Source of the DNA: an uncultured Phascolarctobacterium sp.
GTDB lineage: Bacteria; Bacillota; Negativicutes; Acidaminococcales; Acidaminococcaceae
Direction: 5' to 3'
Length of the DNA: 64,000 nucleotides
Assembly (NCBI GenBank): GCA_949285135.1
Contig: CASDXO010000008.1
Span: forward strand, 124,001 to 188,000
Each line of letters opens with the position of its first letter. Position 1 is the first letter of the stretch. The notes under the pieces are model-generated. The model was not told where the DNA came from, did not search any database, and was given only the letters and a program-made list of their open reading frames with translations. The translations under genes were made by a program, and so were the position numbers. Positions 17,695-27,054 of the stretch are shown one piece after another.

Positions 17695-18525
17695 TTATTG
17701 CTTCCTTACAGAAAGACTGCGAATGGAAACATTAACATTTTTTACTTGCATAGCAGTCATATACTCTACTTTTTCCTTTACTTTTGCCTGCAGCTGTTTG
17801 GTAACTTCAAATATCTGCACACCGTAAAAAAGTACTACTTCGATAGCAATGACAATGCCTTTGCTGTTATCGCTGCGTCTTCTGACCTTGATATCGGTTA
17901 CTTTATCGATACCAAGCATTTTTTTGCCAATAATCAGGATAATATCTTCTATTGCTTTATCAGCAATCAGTAATTTACCGTAAAAACTGAAAGCAGGACG
18001 GACAATGGAACGATCTGCATCTTTTTCCTTACGTCTGTGACGGGAAAAAATATTATAAGGAAGATTGGCAAAATATCCTGTAAAATGAGGTTTTAACTCT
18101 ACGGATGGTACAGGAACTATATGTTTGCCGTCATGCAGCCTGGAATAACGGGCTTTTTTTATTTCCTGTTTAGTGGCAATCTGATTAATATAAACGGTCT
18201 TACTCGGAGCTGGCAACTCCAGCCTGCCGACTATTTTTTTTATCATATTGTCAGAAGTGGCAATAATAAGCAGCCTTTTAATCGTGCTTTTCTGTAAAGC
18301 TTCACGTACAGAGCGTGCATGTTCATCATCTGTAAAAATAGCGCGCTTAACAGCCTGTATTCTGTTATCTTCATTTTTAGCCGACGTACCGGCAAGAATT
18401 TTTGTACCTTTGATTAAAATACCATCATCAATAATAGCATCGCATTTATTATCGAAGGCAACCCCTATCGCTCTATGGCTTTTACCGGTACCGCTTGGCC
18501 CAACAAAAGCAACAACTTCAATCAT
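17695..18525 (-). CDS. P-loop ATPase domain fused to an Asp23/Gls24-like domain
   Basis: 276 residues. Residues 1-110 form a small P-loop NTPase with Walker A G9-P-S-G-T-G-K15-S16 and a hydrophobic strand IKRLLIIATSD that could carry Walker B or sensor residues. From about residue 168 the sequence (SFYGKLLIADKAIEDIILIIGKK, VVLFYGVQIFEVTKQLQ, VNVSIRSLSV) matches the Asp23/Gls24 alkaline-shock fold. Those proteins coat the inner face of the Firmicute membrane and affect envelope stress. The start ATG is 11 bases after AAGGAG. Next upstream, 27 bp away, is the PHP gene. What the ATPase acts on is unknown. Confidence 0.8.
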   Translation of the reverse strand: MIEVVAFVGPSGTGKSHRAIGVAFDNKCDAIIDDGILIKGTKILAGTSAKNEDNRIQAVKRAIFTDDEHARSVREALQKSTIKRLLIIATSDNMIKKIVGRLELPAPSKTVYINQIATKQEIKKARYSRLHDGKHIVPVPSVELKPHFTGYFANLPYNIFSRHRRKEKDADRSIVRPAFSFYGKLLIADKAIEDIILIIGKKMLGIDKVTDIKVRRRSDNSKGIVIAIEVVLFYGVQIFEVTKQLQAKVKEKVEYMTAMQVKNVNVSIRSLSVRKQ

Positions 18526-18552
18526 AACTCAGCCAACTCCTTTAACTGTGAG

Positions 18553-19368
18553 CTATCTGTAATTTATTATACCACCTATGGCTTCCGCCCTAATTTTAAA
18601 TATTCCCAGTTTTGCTGGAAATCTGTCTGGAATACCATGAAAATCACTGCCGCCGCTTATATGTAATTTATATTTTTGTGCTAACTGCTGCCAGTATTGC
18701 TGCGCGTTTGCATCTGCGCTGGGATGATAAACTTCGATACCATCGAAAGCATAGTTTTTTAGCAGCTCTTCGACAAGTTTTACATCGTTTATTTCGCTGG
18801 GATGCGCCAGAACAGCAATACCATTTGCCTCATGTATAAGTTCTATAGCCTCCTGCGGCAAAAGTTTCGGCTGTGGCACATATGCCGGTGCACCCCTTTT
18901 AAGCAAGACATCAAAAACATCCTGCACAGTCGAAAAATACCCTGCGGCTACCAGTGCTTTTGCGACATGCGGTCTGCCTACAGCCCTGTTCTTAGGATCA
19001 CAGGCATCTACACTGATATTATAGCCGAGCTGGTGTAATTTATCGAGCATTTTATACAGACGGCGCTCTCTGGCAAAACGCATTTCATGCATCTTTTCCA
19101 GCAACGGTTCATATTGCATGTCAATATAATATCCTAATATATGAATACTGTTATCCAGTAATTGTGTTCCCAGTTCTACACCTGGAATTACTTTAATCTT
19201 TCCTTTGTATTTCTCAGAAGCGGCAAGAGCTTCACTGACACCATTCCAGGAATCATGATCAGTAAGTGACAAAAAGCCAATATTTGCTTTTACAGCCTCG
19301 TCAACCAGCTGCTCCGGGGTATATTTGCCGTCAGAATATGTACTGTGTGTATGTAAGTCTGCCAGCAT
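18553..19368 (-). CDS. PHP domain phosphoesterase (RNase AM / nucleoside bisphosphate phosphatase type)
   Basis: 271-residue PHP metal-dependent phosphoesterase. Motifs HTHSTYSDG (residues 6-14), SLTDHDSW (34-41), GVELGT and the C-terminal SGGSDFHG supply the trinuclear metal site. Length and motif order match the YciV/RNase AM group, which removes 3'-phosphates from adenosine 3',5'-bisphosphate and trims short RNA 5' ends. The exact substrate here is inference. The ATG follows the pepA stop with no gap and uses GGAG inside the end of pepA, so translation is probably coupled. Confidence 0.9.
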   Translation of the reverse strand: MLADLHTHSTYSDGKYTPEQLVDEAVKANIGFLSLTDHDSWNGVSEALAASEKYKGKIKVIPGVELGTQLLDNSIHILGYYIDMQYEPLLEKMHEMRFARERRLYKMLDKLHQLGYNISVDACDPKNRAVGRPHVAKALVAAGYFSTVQDVFDVLLKRGAPAYVPQPKLLPQEAIELIHEANGIAVLAHPSEINDVKLVEELLKNYAFDGIEVYHPSADANAQQYWQQLAQKYKLHISGGSDFHGIPDRFPAKLGIFKIRAEAIGGIINYR

Positions 19369-20856
19369 TTACAGCATCTCCGCCAGTTTTATCAGCGTCA
19401 TGGTACCAAAGCCGGTACCGCCTTTAACCTTAAAGCCGGAAGTTTTATCGGCCGTGGAAGTGCCGCCGATATCAATATGCGCCCATTCCACACCATTAGC
19501 GATAAATTCGCCGATAAATAAACCTCCTGTAATGCAGCCTCCTGGGCGACCGGCACTGTTCAGCAAATCAGCTACATCACTTTTCAGGGCTTCCCTGCAT
19601 TCCGGCAGCGACGGCAGCTGCCAGTAGCTTTCACCTTTCAGCTTGCCTGCTTTGATAATATTTTGTGCCAGCTGGTCATTATTAGCTATTACTGCAGCAG
19701 TTTCCTTCCCTAAAGCGATAATTACCGCACCTGTAAGTGTTGCAACATCTACCACGCGGACAGCATTTTGCCTGCAGGCGTACCAAACTGCGTCTGCCAG
19801 AACCATCCTCCCTTCTGCGTCAGTAGAAACTACTTCGATAGTTTTTCCATTGGCTGCTTGAACAATATCTCCAGGTCTCTGAGCATTACCGTCCGGCATA
19901 TTTTCAGCACACGCCAATATTGCCATTACATTACATTTTAACTTTAATGCAGCAATAGCCTTGATTGCGCCAAGTACGGCTCCTGCACCTGACATATCAT
20001 CTTTCATCTCTCCCATATTATCATCAGGCTTAATAGAAATACCGCCGCTGTCAAAGGTAATACCCTTACCAACAAAAGCTGTAAAAGGACTGTTGCCAGC
20101 CCCCTGATATTTAAGGGTTATAAGACATGGCTTATGACAGCTTCCCTGTCCAACTGCCAAAATGGCGTTCATATTATTGGCAGCAAGCATCTGTTCATCA
20201 AGAATCTCAATATAAAGGTTATATTCTTTTGCAGCTTTTTCCGCTTCGCTGATCATAATTTCCGGTGTTATTACATTGCCGGGACGGTTGATGAGGTTTC
20301 TTGTATAGGATACGCTTTCTGCTATGATTGCCGCATTATCAATAACTTTTTGTCCATCTTCTATATTGCTGGCAATAGTAATAGCACAAACTTTTACTTC
20401 TTTGCTGTCACTTTTAAATTCTTGAAAAGTATAAGCACCAAGGTAAAGTCCTTCTGTTAATGCCTGCAGATAATGACTTCTTGTTGCATTCAAAAGCAGA
20501 GGGGCAATAGCAAGAACATTACGGCAATGTAATTTTCTAATTTCCCGTATGGCAGAACCGGCAGCTTTACGAAAATTATTAGGTGAACATTCTTTACCAT
20601 TACCGCAGCCAACCAGGAGCAGTTGCTGCAGTTTGTCATTTTCCAGTACTGTCAGATAATGAATTTCGCCCACATCGTAAATATCAGGATTATTCGCCAA
20701 ATAAAGTGCAATGCTTTTTTGCGCAGCTTCAGTAAGCTGTAGTTTTTTTACAACCGGCTGACACTCCTTACATAAAAACAGAGCGATACAATCCGGAGCA
20801 TTATAGTCGATGTCAGCAAATTTACTGTTAAAACACTCAATATTATTAATAACCAT
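19369..20856 (-). CDS. pepA: Leucyl aminopeptidase (M17)
   Basis: 495-residue cytosolic metallopeptidase that removes N-terminal residues from peptides. The N-terminal macrodomain-like part is followed by the catalytic domain with GKGITFDSGGISIKP (metal-binding lysine and aspartate) and STDAEGRMVLADA, the M17 signature with serine in place of the usual asparagine. The start is the ATG at 20856, directly behind AAGGAG; an in-frame codon 14 residues further upstream would overlap the preceding gene. It follows the SH3-NlpC/P60 gene by 10 bp and precedes the PHP gene. Confidence 0.95.
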   Translation of the reverse strand: MVINNIECFNSKFADIDYNAPDCIALFLCKECQPVVKKLQLTEAAQKSIALYLANNPDIYDVGEIHYLTVLENDKLQQLLLVGCGNGKECSPNNFRKAAGSAIREIRKLHCRNVLAIAPLLLNATRSHYLQALTEGLYLGAYTFQEFKSDSKEVKVCAITIASNIEDGQKVIDNAAIIAESVSYTRNLINRPGNVITPEIMISEAEKAAKEYNLYIEILDEQMLAANNMNAILAVGQGSCHKPCLITLKYQGAGNSPFTAFVGKGITFDSGGISIKPDDNMGEMKDDMSGAGAVLGAIKAIAALKLKCNVMAILACAENMPDGNAQRPGDIVQAANGKTIEVVSTDAEGRMVLADAVWYACRQNAVRVVDVATLTGAVIIALGKETAAVIANNDQLAQNIIKAGKLKGESYWQLPSLPECREALKSDVADLLNSAGRPGGCITGGLFIGEFIANGVEWAHIDIGGTSTADKTSGFKVKGGTGFGTMTLIKLAEML

Positions 20857-20866
20857 AGTATTCTCC

Positions 20867-22156
20867 TTATTTAAACACTTTTGCAGTAGTAAGATCATTT
20901 AAAAAACTTATTCCGCTGGAACGCAGCAGGCTAAGATCGCTGACAACCACTTTCATAGCCGTTATTCTCCTGCCGTCGTTATAATAACTGCCTAAAGCGT
21001 GGATTACATACGGAACGTCGTTAGACTGTCCAAGGTAAATAACACAGTGCCCATCCATATATAAAGGTGCACCAGGTGGTAGCGACGCAATAGTACTGTT
21101 ACGTGTACTTTCGCTCATGCTGTTTAATTTATAGCTTATTCCTGCAGTACGTTCCTGCTCATCAGCATTACGAGGCAAAATAATACCAACACTGCGGTAA
21201 ATATTATACACCAGACTGGAACAATCCACACTGTTTTTCAGACCACCCCAACCATAAGGACTGCCATAGAATTTAAAGGCTCCTGCAATAAGATTATTGG
21301 AGGTATATGGCAGATATCCATAATTTACGGCAGGATTGTTCTTTCTGATAAATAATTTTACCGGCGCAAGTTTTCCGTTACTGCCACGAACGGGAGCATC
21401 AATAACATAGGTATCGCTCTGAATATTTTGAACCGGAATACGGGCTCCAAGCTGATAGCTGACAAATTCACCGGCAGTTTTTAATTTCAATTCTTTATCT
21501 TTAACAACCAGAAATTTTTCCGGCGCAGCATATTTCATCCAGGTATTTTTATCAGTAAAAGCAATATCATACTTGCTGATCCAGCCACTGTAGTTCACAG
21601 ACTGCACATAGTAAAAATAACCATTAGCACTAAAATGTAATACAATTACTGGCTCTCCGGGATCCAGAGAAGTTTCCTGCAATGCATCAAAATCTCTGTC
21701 AGCAGCAAAGTAAAATAGGCCTTCACCTGTAGGCAGGTTGCGCAGGCTGCAACGTCGTACAGTTACAGCATACTGCACATTCACTTTATCCGCAATTGCA
21801 GCAATATTAGTCTGTTTGCGCAGTAAATTTTTATAGTTATCACTTACCCTGTTACCGTGCAGGTATAAGTCATCCTCTAAAACAGCATAATTCATTATTT
21901 TTGTTTTCAGTGAATCCCCGCTTATATTTGCAGGATATCTTTTTAAATCAACAACTGTTGGAGATGCAGCAATGATTTTTTTATTAAATGATGCAACTGC
22001 CTCCTGACTCATAATAATATCATTTCCGGAAGGATTATTTTTAATCCAGTAATCAGCATTTACCAGCGCAGGAAAATTTGTTACACCCGCAGCCAATGCG
22101 CTGCTTGTCATTGTCGCCAGAAAGCATAAGCACACCAATAAATATTTGAACTTCAT
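20867..22156 (-). CDS. SH3-domain and NlpC/P60 secreted cell-wall hydrolase
   Basis: 429 residues. A signal peptide (YLLVCLCFLATMTSSALA) is followed by an N-terminal stabilising region, SH3-like domains (YAVTVRRCSLRNLPTGEG) and a C-terminal NlpC/P60 domain. The catalytic cysteine is in KNSVDCSSLVYN and the histidine in DGHCVIYLG. The arrangement is that of YkfC/SH3_6-SH3_7-NlpC enzymes, which cut gamma-D-Glu-diamino-acid bonds in muropeptides. It is exported and probably recycles or remodels peptidoglycan. The ATG at 22156 is 9 bases after AAAGGAG; the earlier in-frame ATG is too close. The lysine/DAP operon lies upstream behind a terminator. Confidence 0.9.
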   Translation of the reverse strand: MKFKYLLVCLCFLATMTSSALAAGVTNFPALVNADYWIKNNPSGNDIIMSQEAVASFNKKIIAASPTVVDLKRYPANISGDSLKTKIMNYAVLEDDLYLHGNRVSDNYKNLLRKQTNIAAIADKVNVQYAVTVRRCSLRNLPTGEGLFYFAADRDFDALQETSLDPGEPVIVLHFSANGYFYYVQSVNYSGWISKYDIAFTDKNTWMKYAAPEKFLVVKDKELKLKTAGEFVSYQLGARIPVQNIQSDTYVIDAPVRGSNGKLAPVKLFIRKNNPAVNYGYLPYTSNNLIAGAFKFYGSPYGWGGLKNSVDCSSLVYNIYRSVGIILPRNADEQERTAGISYKLNSMSESTRNSTIASLPPGAPLYMDGHCVIYLGQSNDVPYVIHALGSYYNDGRRITAMKVVVSDLSLLRSSGISFLNDLTTAKVFK

Positions 22157-22221
22157 TCTTTGCATCTCCTTTCATAATAAATAATAAATTCTTTAAAATT
22201 CGTAAAATTCCTGCCACAAAA

Positions 22222-22246
22222 GAAAAAAGGACGGCTGTCGCCGTCC
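22222..22246 (-). terminator. Terminator of the dapB-asd-lysC-dapA operon
   Basis: GGACGGC (22229-22235) pairs with GCCGTCC (22240-22246) across a TGTC loop, with TTTTTTCT following on the minus strand. It starts 10 bases after the dapA stop. Confidence 0.92.
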
Positions 22247-22256
22247 CTGATAAAGC

Positions 22257-23150
22257 TCAGATAAGCTTATATTCTTTTAAAACTGCATCAAGTTTTGCTT
22301 CCGCAGCAGCACTGATCGGAGTGAGCGGTAACCGCGGATTTCCTGCTGGAATACCGGTAACCTTGGTAACGGCAGCTTTAACCGGAATCGGATTACTTTC
22401 AATAAATAATGCTTTTGCCAGCGGCAGCATTTTTGTGTTCAAATCGGCCGCATCTTTAACTCTGCCTTCACTATACGCCTGCATCAAATCCTGCAACAAA
22501 CCGCCGCCAATATTTGACAGTACAGAAATCAAACCGGTAGCGCCAACAGACATAAACGGTAAAATCAAACTGTCATCGCCACTGTAAATCGTAAAATCTT
22601 CGGGAAGCAGACTATAAAGTTCTGCAACTTGTGCAACATTGCCTGCTGCCTCTTTAATAGCAACGATATTGGGAAAATCTTTTGCCAGACGCGCAACTGT
22701 TGCAGGAGCAATATTAGAGCCAGTGCGCCCCGGAACATTGTAAACAATGATGGGAAGGCTGGTAGCTTGTGCAACAGCAGCAAAATGCTGATAATAACCT
22801 TCCTGGGTAGGCTTATTATAATATGGGCCAACCACAAGTAAACCATCCACACCAACTTTTTCCATATCATGCACCAAATCTATGGTTGTTGCAGTGCAGT
22901 TAGTACCAGCACCGACAACAACAGGCACGCGTTTATTTATACGTTTTACTATGGCTTCAACAAAAGCCAGTTTTTCATCTCCATACATGGTAGCTGCCTC
23001 ACCGGTAGAGCCTTCTACTACCAATGCATTACTGCCATTATTAATAAGCCATTCAGCAAAATCAGCACCAGCTTCACAGTTGACACTGCCATCTTCGTTA
23101 AACGGAGTTACCATTGCTGTAAGTAATCTGCCAAAGTACGGATTTTTCAT
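22257..23150 (-). CDS. dapA: 4-hydroxy-tetrahydrodipicolinate synthase
   Basis: 297-residue enzyme that condenses pyruvate with aspartate semialdehyde, the first committed step to diaminopimelate and lysine. Visible are GSTGEAATM, the tyrosine-bearing IVYNVPGRTGSN and the Schiff-base lysine in NIVAIKEAAGN. The ATG at 23150 is 6 bases after GAAGGTG; an earlier GTG overlaps that site. Last gene of the operon controlled by the L-box riboswitch, 27 bp after lysC. Confidence 0.97.
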   Translation of the reverse strand: MKNPYFGRLLTAMVTPFNEDGSVNCEAGADFAEWLINNGSNALVVEGSTGEAATMYGDEKLAFVEAIVKRINKRVPVVVGAGTNCTATTIDLVHDMEKVGVDGLLVVGPYYNKPTQEGYYQHFAAVAQATSLPIIVYNVPGRTGSNIAPATVARLAKDFPNIVAIKEAAGNVAQVAELYSLLPEDFTIYSGDDSLILPFMSVGATGLISVLSNIGGGLLQDLMQAYSEGRVKDAADLNTKMLPLAKALFIESNPIPVKAAVTKVTGIPAGNPRLPLTPISAAAEAKLDAVLKEYKLI

Positions 23151-23177
23151 ATCAAACACCTTCTTTTCAAGATTCAG

Positions 23178-24398
23178 TTACAATTTAAACGCCTGATGCA
23201 GAGCTTTAACTGCTTCCACCAGATGCTCCTCTTTAATGATTGCAGAAATAGTTGTATCAGAGTCAACCGTCTGTAAAATACCAATCTTCTTACCTGCCAG
23301 TGCAGCAACAAAGTTAGCCATAATACCTGGTACCCCACGCATCGCACTACCTACTACAGAAACTTTCGCACAGCCCTCGTTTAAAACATATTTAAACCCT
23401 GTTTCTTCCAATACCTTGCAGGTATGAGCAACGTCAGGAGAAAATACGGCAAACATAGCTTCTTTCTCTGATAAATTCAGGCAGCCAACACTGATGCCGG
23501 CGTCAGCTAAATCTTCAAAAAGCATTCTTCCTGCAGCCATATCTTCAGGATTTAATTCTATACGGAACTGAGCCAAATCGCACAGATGGGCAACACCGCT
23601 TGCAAGATGTTCGTCGATGCTGATATCACTGCCACAGCTGCAGTCGCTGCGTTCATTGGTAATCAGCGTACCAGGAGCATCGCTGAAAGTGGATTTTACA
23701 TATACGGGAATATTTTTACTCATGGCAATTTCTACAGCACGGGGATGAATAACTTTCGCACCGTTTTGCGCCATCTGACAAACTTCTGCATAGGTAATCT
23801 GATGCAGAATATTGGCTTCGGCTACAATACGCGGATCGGCTGTCATAATACCTTCAACATCGGTATATATTTCAACAAACTCTGCATGCAGAGCAGCACC
23901 CAGCGCAGCTGCAGAGGTATCACTGCCGCCACGGCCCAAAGTAGTGAACTTATAGTTATTTTCGGTCTCTCCCTGGAACCCGCACACTACCGGAATAATG
24001 CCGGATTCCAACAGATGATGCAGATTAGACACATTGATATTTTTAATACGCGCAGCACCGAACTGTGAATCTGTAATTATACCAGCCTGTCCGCCAGTCA
24101 GGGCCATAGCGTTAATCCCAAATTTTTGCAGAGTCGCTGCCATAACGCAGGCAGAAATAATTTCTCCGCAGCACATCATTGCATCTAATTCACGTACATT
24201 AACTGAAATATTTTCCTTCTTCAGCACGTCAATCAGTGTGTCGGTGGCATATGGGGCTCCCTTACGCCCCATGGCAGATACTACTACTACAGGCGAAAAA
24301 CCTTTACGGATTGCCTGCTGCACTTTATCTTTTACGGCAATACGTGCTTCCTGTGTTGCCACAGAAGTTCCCCCAAATTTCTGTACGATTATTTTCAT
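23178..24398 (-). CDS. lysC: Aspartate kinase
   Basis: 406-residue enzyme that phosphorylates aspartate at the head of the lysine/threonine/methionine pathway. The kinase domain begins KIIVQKFGGTSVA and includes TTLGRGGSDTSA and YTDVEGIMTADPR. Two C-terminal ACT-type regulatory segments (around residues 265-405, including CAKVSVVGSAMRGVPGI) suggest lysine or threonine feedback. The ATG at 24398 is 7 bases after GGGAAG. It sits between asd and dapA. Confidence 0.96.
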   Translation of the reverse strand: MKIIVQKFGGTSVATQEARIAVKDKVQQAIRKGFSPVVVVSAMGRKGAPYATDTLIDVLKKENISVNVRELDAMMCCGEIISACVMAATLQKFGINAMALTGGQAGIITDSQFGAARIKNINVSNLHHLLESGIIPVVCGFQGETENNYKFTTLGRGGSDTSAAALGAALHAEFVEIYTDVEGIMTADPRIVAEANILHQITYAEVCQMAQNGAKVIHPRAVEIAMSKNIPVYVKSTFSDAPGTLITNERSDCSCGSDISIDEHLASGVAHLCDLAQFRIELNPEDMAAGRMLFEDLADAGISVGCLNLSEKEAMFAVFSPDVAHTCKVLEETGFKYVLNEGCAKVSVVGSAMRGVPGIMANFVAALAGKKIGILQTVDSDTTISAIIKEEHLVEAVKALHQAFKL

Positions 24399-24423
24399 TA
24401 AAAGTCTTCCCTTCACAAGCTGC

Positions 24424-25455
24424 TCAGAGCCAGTTATTTTTTATCATTGTTTCAGCTATCTGCAGAGTATTGAGAGCCGCACCTTTGCGAATCTGGTCAC
24501 CTACTACCCACATATTGAAAGTGTTTTCATTAGATTCATCACGACGCAGGCGTCCAACATATACGTCGTCTTTTTCAGAAGTATAAAGCGGCATCGGATA
24601 AACCTGTTCCTGCGGATTATCTATCACCTGTACGCCAGGAAAAGCACCCAAAGCTTTTTGCATTTCTCCAAGATCAAGGTCGTGTTCAAATTCCACATTT
24701 ACAGACTCGCTGTGGCTGCGATAGACAGGTACACGAACTGTAGTAGCAGTAATACGCATATCGTAATCGTCAAAAATCTTTCTGGTCTCATTAACCATTT
24801 TCATTTCTTCTTTGGTATAAAGGTTATCCATGAACACATCAATCTGAGGAATCAGGTTAAAAGCAATGGGATAATGTTTTGCAAGACTGGCGGACGGAAG
24901 GATATTGGCTACCATTTCTTTGCCTTCTGCAAAATCTCGTACCTGATCGGTTAGCTCATCAATACCTTCTTTACCTGCTCCGGAAACAGCCTGATAAGTA
25001 GATACAACTATACGTTTAATTTTAGCCAGATCATACAGTGGTTTCAAAGCCATGACCATGATAATAGTTGAGCAGTTAGGATTTGCAATAATACCTTTAT
25101 GCTTTAAAATAGCCTGCGGATTAACTTCCGGAACAACCAGCGGCACTTCAGGATCCATTCTGAAAGCACTGGAGTTATCAATAACGACAGCTCCGGCATT
25201 TACTGCGTAAGGAGCAAATTCCTTTGAAACACTGCCGCCGGCAAAAAGAGCGATATCAATACCGGCAAAAGAATCTTTTGTTGCTTCCTGCACAGTATAT
25301 GTTTTACCCATGAATTCAATCTGTTTACCGGCGCTGCGTTTAGATGCCAGCAATCTCAGTTCTGCATAAGGAAAATTTCTTTCTTCAATAAGCTTCAGAA
25401 ATTCAGTGCCAACAGCTCCGGTAGCTCCAAGTATTGCAACATTATATTTTTTCAT
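24424..25455 (-). CDS. asd: Aspartate-semialdehyde dehydrogenase
   Basis: 343 residues; reduces aspartyl phosphate to aspartate semialdehyde with NADPH. Visible are the nucleotide-binding start YNVAILGATGAVGTEFL, the active-site cysteine in IANPNCSTI and the histidine region VPVYRSHSESVNVEFE. The ATG at 25455 lies 8 bases after GGAGG, better than the upstream in-frame ATGs. It follows dapB by 23 bp. Confidence 0.97.
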   Translation of the reverse strand: MKKYNVAILGATGAVGTEFLKLIEERNFPYAELRLLASKRSAGKQIEFMGKTYTVQEATKDSFAGIDIALFAGGSVSKEFAPYAVNAGAVVIDNSSAFRMDPEVPLVVPEVNPQAILKHKGIIANPNCSTIIMVMALKPLYDLAKIKRIVVSTYQAVSGAGKEGIDELTDQVRDFAEGKEMVANILPSASLAKHYPIAFNLIPQIDVFMDNLYTKEEMKMVNETRKIFDDYDMRITATTVRVPVYRSHSESVNVEFEHDLDLGEMQKALGAFPGVQVIDNPQEQVYPMPLYTSEKDDVYVGRLRRDESNENTFNMWVVGDQIRKGAALNTLQIAETMIKNNWL

Positions 25456-25478
25456 ATCCAGCTCCTCCATCTCCATGC

Positions 25479-26252
25479 TTAGAGTAATTGATCCAGACCA
25501 TATACCAGTCCGCTTCTGCCCATTATTTTACGACAGCCAAGCGCAACTCCAGGCATATAGCATTCACGGTTAATAGGTTCAGTGCAAATGCGCAAAATCT
25601 CGCCTTGCCCGCCAAAGATAACTTCCTGAGAAGCAACATAGCCTGGCAAACGTACACTGTGAATTTTCATTCCTTCATAATCTGCACCGCGTGCACCAGC
25701 CATAGTCTCTTTTTCGTCAGGATTTCCCTGCTGCATCTTTTCTCTTACTTCGCTAATCTTCTGTGCAGTGATTATAGCTGTACCGGAAGGTGCATCAAGC
25801 TTTTTGTCATGGTGCTTTTCGATAATTTCTGCATGAGGAAAATATTTTGCTGCTTCACAAGCCAGCTTCATCATTACTACGGCACCTAACGCAAAATTGG
25901 GAGCAATCAATACAGCAGTATTATTTTCCCGTGCAAGCCGGTCAACTTCCTGCAGGTCAGTTTGCGTAAAGCCTGTTGTTCCAACTACTGCGTGTACACC
26001 CATACCAAGCACGATGCGCAGATTATTCATAACGGCATCCGGTCTGGTAAAATCAACGACCACATCCGGCTGCGCTTCTTTAATTGCTGCTGCAAGATCT
26101 GTAGTTACCTGATATGTATTATCATCAACAGTCAGTGTTCCAGCTTTTATATCAACTGCAGCCGCAACAGTCAAATCCTTTTCAGCTGTTACCTTTTTTA
26201 CTACCTCGCTGCCCATTCTGCCCAGTGCTCCATTTATCAATACCTTAATCAC
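25479..26252 (-). CDS. dapB: 4-hydroxy-tetrahydrodipicolinate reductase
   Basis: 257-residue NAD(P)H-dependent reductase of the DAP pathway. The N-terminal LINGALGRMGSEV is the nucleotide fold, and EKHHDKKLDAPSGTA is the conserved substrate and catalytic loop. The start is taken as GTG at 26252, 8 bases after GGAGG; the upstream ATG is part of the ribosome site. First gene of the operon, 32 bases after the riboswitch terminator. Confidence 0.96.
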   Translation of the reverse strand: MIKVLINGALGRMGSEVVKKVTAEKDLTVAAAVDIKAGTLTVDDNTYQVTTDLAAAIKEAQPDVVVDFTRPDAVMNNLRIVLGMGVHAVVGTTGFTQTDLQEVDRLARENNTAVLIAPNFALGAVVMMKLACEAAKYFPHAEIIEKHHDKKLDAPSGTAIITAQKISEVREKMQQGNPDEKETMAGARGADYEGMKIHSVRLPGYVASQEVIFGGQGEILRICTEPINRECYMPGVALGCRKIMGRSGLVYGLDQLL

Positions 26253-26283
26253 TGTTACTACCTCCATCCAGATAAAAATTAAA

Positions 26284-26484
26284 CCGTTGAGACTACTATC
26301 TCAACGGCAATCCAGACATTACAGTATGAGATAGCACTCCGCTGCTGCTGCAGCGACAGTCCGTCAATTATTCACTGACAGCCCAGCATACCAGCATGGC
26401 TGCTGATAAACTTCGGCGCTAACCCTTTCACCTGTTTCTACACTCCCGCTCCGCAGGTTACTATTGTTTCGCGCTCCTCTATCC
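26284..26484 (-). promoter_or_regulatory. Lysine riboswitch (L-box) with transcription terminator
   Basis: The minus-strand leader of dapB shows lysine aptamer landmarks in order: ATAGAGGAGCGC, GGGAGTGTAG, GGTGAAAGGGTTAGCGCCGAAG and GGTATGCTGGGCTG. The expression platform is an intrinsic terminator, stem 26284-26292 with 26299-26307, followed by TTTAATTTTT. An upstream CTATCTCA (26327-26334) is complementary to TGAGATAG in the terminator's 5' arm and can form a competing antiterminator. High lysine should therefore stop transcription of dapB-asd-lysC-dapA. Confidence 0.93.
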
Positions 26485-26504
26485 TAAATTCATTTATTGT
26501 ATTG

Positions 26505-26533
26505 ATTATATTACCTATGTATACTATTGTCAA
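26505..26533 (-). promoter_or_regulatory. Near-consensus promoter of the L-box/lysine operon
   Basis: TTGACA (26528-26533) and TATAAT (26505-26510) on the minus strand, exactly 17 bases apart. Transcription would begin about 15 bases before the riboswitch aptamer. This is the best promoter in the window. Confidence 0.88.
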
Positions 26534-26587
26534 ATAATAAAAAATTATTTTAATGCACATAGCATAAACTGTAAATATTGTACAATA

Positions 26588-27040
26588 TTATTTGTTTGTG
26601 CTGCCAAAGCCTCCGCTGCGCACGGCTTTAGAGGCAGAAATGTCATCATCAGCAGTAAGATATTTATAAAATATACCCTGAGCAATTCGTTCATTTTTCT
26701 GCAGTGTTACTGCATTTTTACTCATGTTAAGTAATGCCAGCATAATATGGCCTTCATTATCGGCATTATTATAATAGTCTGCGTCGATGATGCCGACATT
26801 ATTGACCAGGATAATATTTTTCTTTACTGCCATACTGCTGCGAATATGTACACCAAGAAATTCATCCTGCTGCATATAAGCCTTTACACCGGTAGGTACC
26901 AGCTTTAATACGTTTGGTTCCAAGGTAACTTCTTCCGGAACACAGATATCATAACCTGCAGAACACTGTGTCTTACGCTCAGGCATAGTAAATTCAATAT
27001 TTTCGTAGATGCTGATTTTTTCAAATCCTCTGACTTTCAT
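26588..27040 (-). CDS. dut: dUTP diphosphatase
   Basis: 150-residue dUTPase, which hydrolyses dUTP to dUMP and pyrophosphate to keep uracil out of DNA and feed dTMP synthesis. Conserved motifs run in order: AGYDICVPE, IRSSMAVK, NNVGIIDADYYN with NEGHI, ERIAQGIF and the C-terminal RSGGFGST that closes over the nucleotide. The motif-3 form (IDADY rather than IDSDY) is common in Firmicutes. The ATG follows AGGTGATAAA. It stands alone between pnp and the lysine operon promoter. Confidence 0.93.
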   Translation of the reverse strand: MKVRGFEKISIYENIEFTMPERKTQCSAGYDICVPEEVTLEPNVLKLVPTGVKAYMQQDEFLGVHIRSSMAVKKNIILVNNVGIIDADYYNNADNEGHIMLALLNMSKNAVTLQKNERIAQGIFYKYLTADDDISASKAVRSGGFGSTNK

Positions 27041-27054
27041 TTTATCACCTATAA

